Below, one piece after another: positions 11,252-21,151 of a stretch of DNA of 64,000 nt (positions are counted from its first letter, which is position 1; every line of letters begins with the position of its first letter). Under the pieces are notes generated by a model. That model worked only from the letters and a program-made list of their open reading frames with translations. It searched no databases and was not told the DNA's origin. Location: contig PUDQ02000010.1 in assembly GCA_002964805.2 (NCBI GenBank), positions 2,604,001-2,668,000 on the forward strand. The letters run 5' to 3'. A program made the position numbers and the translations under genes. Origin of the DNA: Trametes villosa. Taxonomy: Eukaryota > Basidiomycota > Agaricomycetes > Polyporales > Polyporaceae.

Positions 11252-14189
11252 CTACCCATGCCTGCCTCGCCTCCGTCCTCTCCTTCCCGGCCCCTCCTCG
11301 GAGACCGGTCCGCCGCCCAACGGCTGTAGCCTCTGGAGCAACGAAGTCGAGCCCTTGGAGACAGCACCGTCCCCACTCGAAGACACCGGCTGGCTGACCG
11401 CTTTCGCGGCTCCTCGGATGCTATACCCGCCCACAGGATCCTTGTCCAGATCCGGGGAACGCCGGGCGCGCAGGCGCGCAGATGGTGGTGGTGCAGCCGC
11501 GCCTTCGGAAGCATTGGGAGTGGACGCCTCCGCTCGTCGTTTGGACGGGATAGTAGGTTCGCTCCTCGTGGCGTCGGGCCGTCCTCTGCGGCCTTGACCG
11601 CGGTCACGTTGCGGCTCAGACGCAGTGCCTTCTGCGGCCTTGCCGTTCTGCGCACCAGCGTTGAGCCGACTAAGGAGCGAGGGTATCGGCGCCGTCTGCG
11701 CAGATGGCGACGCCTCGTTCGCCTTCGCGCCGCTGGATACGTTGCCTCTGTTGGACGCCGAGCCGTTAGACGCGTCCTGGCCACGGCCGCCTTTCCGGCC
11801 CTCCGTCCGCGCTTTCTTGGCAGACCGCGAGCCGCCTTCGTCGCCTTGCGAGGTGCCCGAAGGAGATGCTGGTCGGGCAGACGGGTTCCCGGGCACGTCT
11901 CTTGCGACGTCTTGTTTCGCCGCAGGGATAGGCCGGTCCTTGAGATGAGGTGGGAGGTGCCTCTCTCGTTGGCGATCCGCACGCGGGCCACTGGGTGCCC
12001 CGGGGGCTCCCGATGCGGTCGCGGGCGTAGGTCGGGGAGGAAGTGACGCCGGGAGCCTGTTCCGTGGTCCCCTCGGGCTCGCGGGGACAGCCCGTGGCCC
12101 GCTGGGGCTTGACGGCGCACCAGCGGCTGGTCCGTCCGACGTGTCGAACTTGCGCTTGTTGACGTTCATGATCCGGCGCCCGTCACCCTTGTTTCCGCCC
12201 GTGCCTGCAAGTCCGGTTCCGTGTGCTCCATCGACTGTCCCGTCCGCAATCGTGTGGCGTACGTTACCTTTCTGTCCATCAGAGGCCTGCGGGGCCGCCT
12301 GTGCGGCCTGCGGTTTGCCCGGTTCGAGCAGCAGCTGCAGAGATCAAAGAGGGGGGAAGAAAGAGGCATTCGTCGGACACATGCGGCGAGAACGAGAAGC
12401 GGCCTATTGCGAACCCTGATGACGCTGTGCACTTGCTCCTGCGCAGCTTTGTCCTCGGCACGTGCGTCTTCCGGTACCGTGAGCGATTCGATGTGGCGTA
12501 GAGAGGCGACGATATGCGCAGGCGCCTGCGAGCGGTTCTCCTTCGTTCGCTGAGCGGTAAAGAAGGCGTTAAGTCCGCGCAGTCGTCCCCCAGCGTCACG
12601 GTATGAACTCACGCGAAGAACGCCCTGAAGGAGAGTATGGCAGGCCGACCATGGTCTCTCGTCTGCTGGTTCAATATCGGAAAAGACCTGAGCTCGAAGT
12701 CAGCCATCATGGATAGGTCGGTAAGGCGTGATCGACTCACTTGTAGCAAGACTGAGCATATATCGAGGAACTGCTTCCGTAGCGCCCCATCGTCGACAGA
12801 ATCTGAGCCGTTTCCTGCCTGCTTCGCGACATCGGCCGCGGGAGCAGTAGGTGGTGCCCTGAGACCGGGCTCGTCGCACACAGCGAAAGTCTCCGCAACC
12901 CTACGCATGACATACGCCTGATCGTCTGCGGAAAGACGAACCAGCACAGGCATCGGCGTGAGGTTCGAGTAGTAGAAGCGGAGGAGATGTGAGGGGTGGC
13001 ATAGTCGATTCTCAACGGTGATGAAAGAAGCAAGGTCCAGATAGTAGCGCGCATTGTGAAGAGAGCCGCTGTCGCCACCAGATGAGAGGTCGGACTTCAG
13101 GGTGGCGCGGGCTTGAGCGAGCAGGAGGTCCAACAGCTCCTTGCCGCGAGTGGAGGGGAGCTTGAAGGATGGGAGAGCAGCCAGAATGTCCTTGACGATC
13201 ACATCCAGCTCGCTAGGGGGCAGCTTGGTGAGGGCCTGCGGAGATCGGAGAAGAGTCAGCTTCCACAAGATCGACCACCTGAACTGTGGCGCACCTTGAA
13301 CAGGTTTGTCACGAGTACCTGTTCTGCAGCACTCCCAGCCGTATTCGCATGACGCTCGACGAGAGAGCGTTTTGCTTCGCCAGCTAGGAAAGCCAGAACA
13401 AGTGACCGCAGTCTGTCCCGGATAGCTTGCTCCTCCTCATCCAACGGCTCGTCCGGCGGTACAATTTGGTCGCAGATGACGCCTAGGGTGATGGTAGGAT
13501 CCATGTCGAGATGTTGGGTCAGGGCACGCTTGACAAAAGTCACTTCTTCCGGCTCGTCTGTAGACACATGTTAGAACCTTGCTCCAGTGTTATGTTACGC
13601 CACAAGTGGCGTAGGGGTGCATGCAGAAGATCTTGATTCGGACGATAGAATTGAGGCGGGACGCGTTTATCCGTACAAGGTACAGGAGGGCGGGGCGAGG
13701 AGGCATTAAACAGAACTCACCACTCTGTAGAAGCTGTACAAGTACATCCGCGTTCCTCTTGACCCACTTCTGTTGCTCGCGAGAGACGTCGACTATAGCG
13801 GCATACCCCTTGATGCGGACCTGCATAGCGCATCCTTCAACATCATGATATGGTTGAGCTCAGGGAGGACGTACACTTGAGACCGGGTCTTCACATAGGT
13901 CATAGACAGCATTGATCGCGTCGTCCTCGAGGTCCGGGAAGTCTCTGATGAAGAATTTGAGGTTGGTGGCGGCAATGACTTTCAGAGAGGAGTGAGAAGA
14001 GTGGGCGAGGTCAATGAGACGTTTGAGGGTATCCTTGCGCTGTGGGCGTGTTGGATGATTAGCCCCGGACTCGCTCAATGCACGAACCACCGCACGCACC
14101 AGAGCAGATGTCTTGACGGGTGTGCGCTCTGCGCGTCGCAGTAGGTCCCGTATATCCTTCTCCTGCTCCGCAAGGCTCCTCGAGTCCAT
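11252..14189 (-). CDS. API5-family (apoptosis inhibitor 5) HEAT-repeat protein
   Basis: 821-aa protein whose first half matches the API5/AAC-11 family, alpha-helical HEAT/ARM-like nuclear proteins. The diagnostic segment DAINAVYDLCEDPVSSVR near the N-terminus corresponds to the INAQLDLCED region of animal API5. It is followed by VLVQLLQSDEPEEV and VLVTNLFKALTKLP. The minus-strand exons are 13875-14189, 13721-13820, 13295-13557, 12741-13235, 12613-12687, 12415-12549 and 11252-12334. All junctions keep frame. The last roughly 360 residues are disordered, rich in Ala, Ser, Pro, Gly and Arg, and end in RRGRRRGRHG, resembling the basic nuclear tail of API5 but much longer. The intron at 12335-12414 uses a weak gttcgc donor. 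The family call is firm; whether it controls cell death in fungi is unknown. Confidence 0.85.
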
Positions 14190-14694
14190 GGCGGGTGAAG
14201 GGGGTACGGCAAGTGGTTGGGTCGGAGGCAGGGCGCAGGAAGCAGCTGCAGGCTGCGCCGAACCAAGGACATCCTTTCTCTGAGCTCTCTACCGGGATCC
14301 GCTAAGCGCCCGTGCAAACACGGCAAAATAGGAGGTACAACGCCCAGATTGGAAGGCCTGCAAGTTGGCGTGCTCTTGCCATCTTCCTTCATCTCCGTCG
14401 TCGAAATGCCGGCCCTTCTCTTCTCACAAGGCCACCTGGGCTCTAGAATAGCTTGAATTAGGCTGCGGCTTCAGTTCTTGGCGGTCCGCCTTGCTTGCTA
14501 CCCTTCACAAGCTGCCACCTCGCCCCACCGTCGCGCTCGCACTGCTACAGCATACCTTGTTCACAACAGACAGAAGGGATCCGTACATTCTCAAACAAGT
14601 TGTTCGAGTACAACGTCTACTACTTTGACTTCTCTAAATAGATCTCACGCAATCAAGCCTATGCTGCACTACCGCGACAACGATGCTATCCCAC
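14190..14694. other. Intergenic region between API5-like and epimerase genes
   Basis: Contains the API5-like promoter and the 3' end of the epimerase-like gene. A purine/pyrimidine-mixed region with no coding signal that I can support. Confidence 0.5.
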
Positions 14695-16121
14695 TCAAGG
14701 CACCCTAGACACCATGTACTGAATCTCTGGCCTGATACTCGCTAGCATATCTGCTGTCTTCTTCTTCGGCGTCCATCCTATAGCTCGCGACCTGTCGGCC
14801 CTACAACGCGAGTTCGACCCCAAGCTCTCAGACTGTGGACGGAGACGGGTGAGCCCCAATTCCCTCGACATGGCATACTGGGTATCCGCTTACGCCTTCG
14901 AAGTACTTCTGCAGTTCTTGCTTCGTGAATGAACTCGGCTCGTCCGTCTCCGCCAAACGGAACTCCTTGAGTGCGCTTCCGACCGCTTTAGCGATGTCGA
15001 GCAGCGTGTGTTCGCCGTTCTCTCCGAAGTAGTATCCTTCCTTGCCGTGGCCGATATCTTTCCCGGCGATGATGGCGTTCCATAGGGTTTCGTACAGGTG
15101 CACGACTACTTGTACTGCGTCAGTCTGCTGAAACCTCCCAGATGAGACGACTACTTACTGTCATCGATGTGGACATTTGGCCATACATTCTTGCCCTCAC
15201 CCACCATGCCGGCTTGTCCTCGGTCTATGCTGGTCATGATGAGGGCGGGTATCTGTTGCGACTGCGGGTTCATGATGCCAGCGTCGACTAGTGGCCCTGA
15301 GGCGAGGCCGTATATAGTCGACGGGAGTACGATGTACGTCTTCACATAGCCTACACAACCGAATGAGCTGTACTGACAAAGTCATATGAACAGAGACTCC
15401 GACCTGCTTCGTCCGCGGCGATAACAGCGAGGTCGACGTTCCTATGCGGCTGTTCTGGCGATATCCTTGCGAGCTGCTCTGCATCGTTGTCGTTGTAGAT
15501 GACGTCGGTGGCGAACATACCCGCGGCGTTGTCGGTCAAGACTCCTACAGCGCGGGTCAGGATCCCCTCGTACATCAGCTCACGCCTTGGCAAATACGCA
15601 CCGGTCCCAGACTACGGCATTGCCATATGATCGTCAGTAGCCGCATTGAAGCGAGTATACTGGCGCACAACTCACTGTATGTATGAGCGTCGGAATCTTG
15701 CCGGTCTCCTGGTATCGATGGCTGAGACCAGCGAGGACGGCTTTCGTTGACTTCAGATGATCCGCATCCGCCTAGACCTACGATGAGTACTTGCCCCCTA
15801 GCTCCGAATAGTGTCGCGATAAAGCGTACGCATTCTAGGACAATATCAGCTTGGCTTGCCAACGTCTCGATCTTCTCGACGTCATCGAGGCTCCCTAAGA
15901 CGGTCTTGACACCGAAAGGCTTCAGCTTATCAGCCTTGGCTGGGTCTCGAAGGAGCACGGTGACATTGAACAACGGCTTCCCGCTGGCAAGAAGACGAGC
16001 CAATACTCCTCCGCCGATGTAGCCTGTTCAGATGGTGTTCGTCAGTAGAAGTGGACATGTTCGTATGCCCGAACAAACCCGTCGCGCCGAGAAGGAGTAC
16101 GTTTGCTTTGTCCACCGACAT
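14695..16121 (-). CDS. NAD(P)-binding Rossmann protein (NAD-dependent epimerase/dehydratase-like)
   Basis: 344-aa soluble protein of the extended/atypical short-chain dehydrogenase group. The nucleotide-binding loop LLGATGYIGG is assembled across the first intron. Later landmarks are LIHTSGTGVLTDNA, VIAADEAGYVKTYIVLPSTIYG, NVWPNVHIDDIQ and a C-terminal SRAIGWTPKKKTADMLASI. The minus-strand exons are 16079-16121, 15830-16023, 15676-15771, 15602-15611, 15404-15544, 15159-15350, 14894-15114 and 14695-14832, which sum in frame. The fourth exon is only 10 nt and encodes the conserved Ser-Gly-Thr-Gly turn. The substrate is unknown; fungal relatives are usually annotated only as NAD(P)-binding proteins. 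Classical YxxxK catalysis is not obvious, so it may be an NmrA-like sensor rather than an enzyme. Confidence 0.85.
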
Positions 16122-16731
16122 GCCGATTTCTTGATGGGAAGTGGCGAGAACTGGGTTTCGCCACGTTGGGGAATTTCAGCTCGACCCTTTGTACTAACAC
16201 TCGTCCGAGCGCAGCTTCGCGATATGCCGCCTCAAAGGAGCAACTCGAGCCAAGTGTCGAATAGCCACCGCCGCGGGCTGCAGGTACCTGTACACCGCGG
16301 TGACGTCAGCGAGATATTCTTACCACTACGGGCGCCTTCGCTCGACGTTCAAGCTTGCGCTCTACTCGTACTACAACCCTTACGCTTGCTTCCCCGGACG
16401 TCTGATGTCGCACCTTTCCTCCGCAAAACAGAATCATATCGGGGCTCGAGAGCAGGCTTGCCGCGTTCTAAGCTCCCAGACCAATCTCTCCTTACAGATT
16501 GCTAACATAACATCCGGCGGTTGTCCATATGCAGGAGATACAGCTGATCAATTCCGGGCAGCACTGATTCTCAGGGTACCCAACCGCAGTACGCAAACCA
16601 ACCTTCGCTTGCAGATAACATCTCAACGCTGCAGAGACCCGTTCGTGCTCCCTCGACGCAGTGCCACGGTGAGTTCATCTCCTGTCAATCCGGGACAGAC
16701 GCATGCTTAACCATCTCAGGCGAAGGGCGCC
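16122..16731. other. Shared upstream region of epimerase and first F-box gene
   Basis: Divergent promoter space. The part from about 16522 is repeated upstream of the second F-box gene (from about 18385). A likely 5'UTR intron lies at 16669-16719 (gtgagt...ctcag), ending 12 nt before the ATG, with a counterpart at 18538-18597. Confidence 0.5.
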
Positions 16732-18224
16732 ATGGACATTGATAATGGCAGCCGAGAGTTTCCAGCCTTGCATGAAGACATCATCGACGACATCTTCTCC
16801 CATCTACCAGATGCCAAACGCACGCTCGCAAACTGTTGCTTAGTGGCTCGGGCCTGGCTCGTCCCTGGTAGGCGTCACCTCTTTCGCAAGATCGCCATCA
16901 GAGGCAACAAGGTCAAGAGCCATATGCCCGCGTTCGTCGAGTTCCTACAAACCTCGCAATACGCAAGCACCTGTGTCAGGGAACTCACCCTTGACAGCAA
17001 TGTTAGCTCCATCACGACCCCCATACACCTCGGCGTAGCCACCATCCTCACTATCTTGAACACAATGTCCCATCTCCACCGCCTCAGCATTGTCGACACT
17101 CCCCTCTTCGACGACACTAACAGCCCCTCTCTCCTCCCCGCGGCTCGCTCTGCCGCAAGCCTGGACTACCTCGCGGTATCGGGTACTACTGCCTACACGG
17201 AAGCGCAGTACGTCGCTCTGCTCGCCGTCGTCTGCGGGTGTGCACGAATAGGGACACTTGACCTGGGCATTTATATGCTCGTGCCTCGTCCCGATTCCCC
17301 GGTGAACATGTATATGCCCACACCTCGTCCCGATCCTCAGCTCGGATCGCTTATCCAACAGGCGAACTTGACCACCGGTCCAATCATCCATAGCCTCGTC
17401 TTCCAACTCCCTTACCACTTACCGCTCTTACCGCTCTACCGCACGTTGGCTCCCTCCGGCCTCTCTTTGACTAGTCTCTCCTTCCACGGGCTCCGCATCA
17501 CCGGGCAGTTCGGTGATGCTGATCCTCAACTGAGAACTCGCGCCTCCGAGTTTTGCGATCATGTCATCGACGCCACCCAGAAAACGTTGCGAGAGCTCGA
17601 GTTTCACCCTGGCATATCTGTCTTCGAGCAAAGCAGGCTGGCACGTACGTTCGCCTTTGCGTCTTGCACCCTGGCACATTCGCTGATATACTCGGTGAAC
17701 GATGCTATAGCTGAGGGAATTTGGAAACTGCCCGACCTATCGCGGCACACTCGGCTGAAGGCGCTGACGCTCCCTCTGGACTGCGACGACATGCCCTACG
17801 CAGGGTCCGAATTGACGAACATGGCGAAATCGCACGCATACATCCTACGGATGCACTCACCCCCGTCTCTGGAGCGTCTCATATTCAAGGCCCGTGTCCC
17901 CTACCAGCAGGATACCCTACGCTATCAACAACAATACGTGAGGCACCTTTTGACCGAGTTCTATCGGCCATCTTGGGATGAGCTAGACGAGGCGCTTTCC
18001 ACTATCCCAACTTGCCCCCAGGTGGTTGTCGAGTTCATCGGCCCGTGGCAGGGCATCGCGATCGCTGAGCCTTTGGAGCAAGCCATGCGGGAGCTACTGC
18101 CCGACACGTCTGGAAAGGGCATGCTGCGTGTAAGTCTCGAGGTGAGGCCATCTTGTCCAATTTTAATTGTTTACTACCGCTGATTCCTCGTCCGTAGAAA
18201 TCGTTCCCGCGATGGAGGTTTTGA
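16732..18224 (+). CDS. F-box-like protein, copy 1
   Basis: 456-aa protein with an N-terminal F-box-like motif (LHEDIIDDIFSHLPDAKRTL, then CCLVARAWL), expected to bind Skp1 and present substrates to an SCF ubiquitin ligase. The rest is Leu-rich with irregular repeats, probably a degenerate LRR-like surface, typical of large agaricomycete F-box families. Comparison with copy 2 fixes the exons at 16732-17644, 17711-18141 and 18198-18224. Intron 17645-17710 is 66 nt, divisible by three, without stop codons, so it looks coding unless the paralogue is compared. The last exon encodes only KSFPRWRF, nearly identical in copy 2. The substrate is unknown. Confidence 0.85.
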
Positions 18225-18603
18225 CGAGCCAGTCGGGAGCGCAGGGCGCGAGGAGCCCGCGCCTCGTTGTGTACCAGTCCTGCAGAGCTGTACAATACTC
18301 TTCCGCCTTACGTGTGGAATGCGTATCGAGGCTATGATAAGAGGTCGACTGCGCCCAACTCTCGCGACAACTTGAACCGACAGCTGTCCATACGCAGGAA
18401 GCACAGCTGATCGGCTTCGGGAGATACGGATTCTCAGGCTATCCGATCGCAGCAGACGAACTAGTTTTACTCAAGGATATCATCCCAACACTACTAGCGC
18501 TGTAGGAACTCGTCCGCACATTCGCTGTGCCACGCCAGTGAGTACAGCTCTTGTCAACGCCGCGGCTTAACGCTGAGCAATCTTATCTGAATGGTAGGGC
18601 ACC
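18225..18603. other. Spacer between tandem F-box genes
   Basis: Carries a diverged copy of the region upstream of copy 1 (match from about 18385 to 16522, including TGTCCATA and GCACAGCTGATC-like words) and a predicted 5'UTR intron at 18538-18597. This shows that the duplication included the promoter. Confidence 0.55.
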
Positions 18604-20042
18604 ATGGAGCTCGAGCACGACCGGGCATATCCAGTCCTGCATGGATACATCATCGACGACGTCCTCCACTACCTGCAAGACGCCAAACGCACGCTAGCAA
18701 ACTGTTGCTTGTTATCCCGGGCCTGGCTCGGTCCTAGCCGACGTCGGCTCTTTCACGACATCGTCATCAGAGGCACCAAGGTCAAGACCCATACGCTCGC
18801 GTTTATCGGGTTCCTACACGCCTCGCCGGACGCAAGAGCGTGTATCAAGACTCTTTCCCTGGAAGGCAATATAAGTTTCATCTCCGATGACACCACGCAC
18901 CTCAGCGTGACCACCATTTGCGCTATCTTGGACGCAGCACCTGGCCTCCGTCGTCTCAACATCGCGGACATTCCCCTCGTCGATGACACATCCTGCTCTT
19001 CGCTTCTCTCAAGGGTTTGCTCGGGCACGAGCCTGGATTACCTCGCGATCACGGCTACCGGGGCCTTCACAGAAGCGCAGTATGTTGCTCTCCTGGCCGT
19101 AGTCTGCACCTTCGCGCGGATAGGAACTCTCCATCTGGACGTCTATATGCTCGCGCCTCTTGATGACGAGGTCACCCATTTGGAGTCCCTCATCCAGCAG
19201 GCGAACTTGACCGCCGGTCCAGTTATCGACAGCCTCATCTTCCAACTGCCCACCTACATGCCGCTGCTGCCGCTTTATCGCACGTTGACTCTCTCCGGCC
19301 TGCCGCTCTCAAGCATCTCCTTCCATGGACTCCGTATAACCTGGTCTCATGCTCATTTGAGAGACCGTGTCTCCGAGTTCTGCGAACGTATTGTCGACGG
19401 TACTCAAGAAACTCTGCGGGAGCTCGAGTTCCACCCGGGGATCACGGTCTTTGAGCACACCGTGAATGCTCGTATGTCCCCCTTTGTGTCTTGTAGATAA
19501 TCGCGCTCACCGGCGCCGTCGAACGATATAGCTGAAGAAGCTTGGCGGCTGCCCGACCTCTCGCGACACACTCAGCTGAAGATGCTGACGCTCCCTCTGG
19601 ACTGCCACGACATGCCCTACGCAGGCTCAGAACAGACAAACATGGTGAACTCGCACGCATACATTCTACAAACCCACCCGCCCCTGTCTTTGGATCGTCT
19701 CACGTTCAAAGCCCGTGTCCCCTACCAGCAGGACACCCTGCGCTACCAGCAGCAATATGTGCGGCACTTGACCACCGAATCCTATCGGCCATCTTGGGAC
19801 GCTCTGGACCGAGCCCTTTCCACTCTCCCATCTTCCCCTCAAGTGCTTGTGGAGTTCATCGGCCCGTGGCAGGGCATCGCCAGTGTCGAGCCCTTGGAGC
19901 GAACCATGCAGGAGCTACTACCCGGCACACATGGAAGGGGTGTCCTACGCGTAGCTCTCCAGGTGAGGCCATGTGGTCCGAATCTAGTCGTTCACCAGCG
20001 CTTATTGCTCTGTAGAAATCGTTTCCGCGATGGAGATATTGA
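18604..20042 (+). CDS. F-box-like protein, copy 2
   Basis: 441-aa tandem paralogue of the preceding gene, same orientation, starting 1872 nt after it. It shares the F-box start (HGYIIDDVLHYLQDAK), the LLAVVC and LIQQANLT segments, and the C-terminal KSFPRWRY. The exons are 18604-19471, 19532-19962 and 20016-20042; the second exon is 431 nt in both copies. A TAA at 19498-19500 looks like a nonsense mutation but falls in the 60-nt intron 19472-19531 (gtatgt...atatag). That intron occupies the same site as the 66-nt intron of copy 1. Both copies therefore appear intact. Copy 2 lacks some residues in the middle region relative to copy 1. Confidence 0.85.
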
Positions 20043-20429
20043 AGCTTCTGAAGTGTTGGCCAAGGGTTGGTCATACATAGCTGTACAATACTCGTCTGCT
20101 TTGAGTTTGGGCGTGTTACGAGCTACGACCGACAGAGTTCGCACCTGGTTCGCACAGTGAGAATGTGGCGCGTGTTGATGCGCCGCTTGCCCAACGCATA
20201 CGTGGAACTCCTCCTTATAAAGATGAAGACGTGCCCGGGCTTGTTCAGACACACCTCTCCGTCACCAGCGACCCGTATCTGTGCTGAGCAGCAGGCACGC
20301 AAACTGGGTACGGCTGTAACAGCAGGGGAGCGAGTGGATCGGCGATAGCCGAAGAGTGGGACCCCCGCATTCGCTCGTGAAATCGATCCAAGTCGCCTGC
20401 GCACACCATAATTCGCCCGGTCAGGAGAC
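20043..20429. other. Intergenic region upstream of the MAPR gene
   Basis: 3' flank of F-box copy 2 and promoter of the cytochrome b5-like gene. No coding or RNA signal seen. Confidence 0.5.
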
Positions 20430-21151
20430 ATGCTCGCCGCCCTCCTCGTCTCCCTCTCCGTCGCCGCCCTCCTCGCCTACTTCGCAAAGGCCGTGCTCAC
20501 CCGCCCCGAGCGCACCTCCACTGAGTCCAACTCCTTCGGCGCCAGCACGGGCCTATCCACCGAGGAGCAGCGCAAGTACCAGGAGCAGATCCTCCGCAAG
20601 CGCAAGCAGCAGCAGCCGACGAGCACCGAGAAGGAAACGAAGCCGGAGACCCCCTCAGTCATGCAGCCCGCACAGACCGACCTCGCGCTGCCCAAGGACG
20701 ACCCGTTCACGGTCGAGCAGCTGAAGCAGTACGACGGCTCCGACCCGTCGAAGCCGATATACGTCGCTATCAAGGGTGCGTCCCCCCTCCCTCCCGCCAC
20801 GCGTGATCGCCTGCTCAGGCCTACTTCTGCTAGGCACGGTCTTTGACGTGACGCGGAAGGCGGACACGTACGGCAAGGGCAAGTCCTACAACCTCTTCGC
20901 CGGCAAGGACGCGTCGCGCGCCCTCGGCATGTCCAGCCTCAAGGAGGAGGACGCCGTGTCGGACTACAGCACCCTCTCCGAAGCGGACACGAAGACGCTG
21001 AACGACTGGTTCGACTTCTTCTCGTACGTGCCGCGCGTTCTCTTTGCGCCGCAGCCGATCTCACTTTCCGCACAGGAAGCGTTACAACGTCGTCGGGAAG
21101 GTCATCGATCTCCCGCCTCAGGGCAGCCACGCCTCGGCTTCAGCACTATAG
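20430..21151 (+). CDS. Membrane-anchored cytochrome b5-fold haem protein (MAPR/Dap1-like)
   Basis: 203-aa protein with an N-terminal membrane anchor (LAALLVSLSVAALLAYF) and a charged linker. A cytochrome b5-like domain follows from about residue 90: DPFTVEQLKQYDGSD, then IYVAIKGTVFDVT, then YGKGKSYNLFAGKDASRAL. This arrangement is typical of membrane-associated progesterone receptor proteins (yeast Dap1, human PGRMC1). These bind haem through a Tyr rather than a His pair and support P450s such as Erg11 in the ER. The Tyr residues in the YGKGKSYN region fit that binding mode. The exons are 20430-20775, 20834-21023 and 21076-21151. The third exon supplies KRYNVVGKVIDLPPQG. The family is firm; assignment to DAP1 itself is inference. 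Confidence 0.88.

Noticed and set aside
19498..19500. Premature TAA making F-box copy 2 a pseudogene
   Set aside because: It lies in a 60-nt intron with gtatgt donor and atatag acceptor at the same place as an intron of copy 1. The spliced protein is intact.
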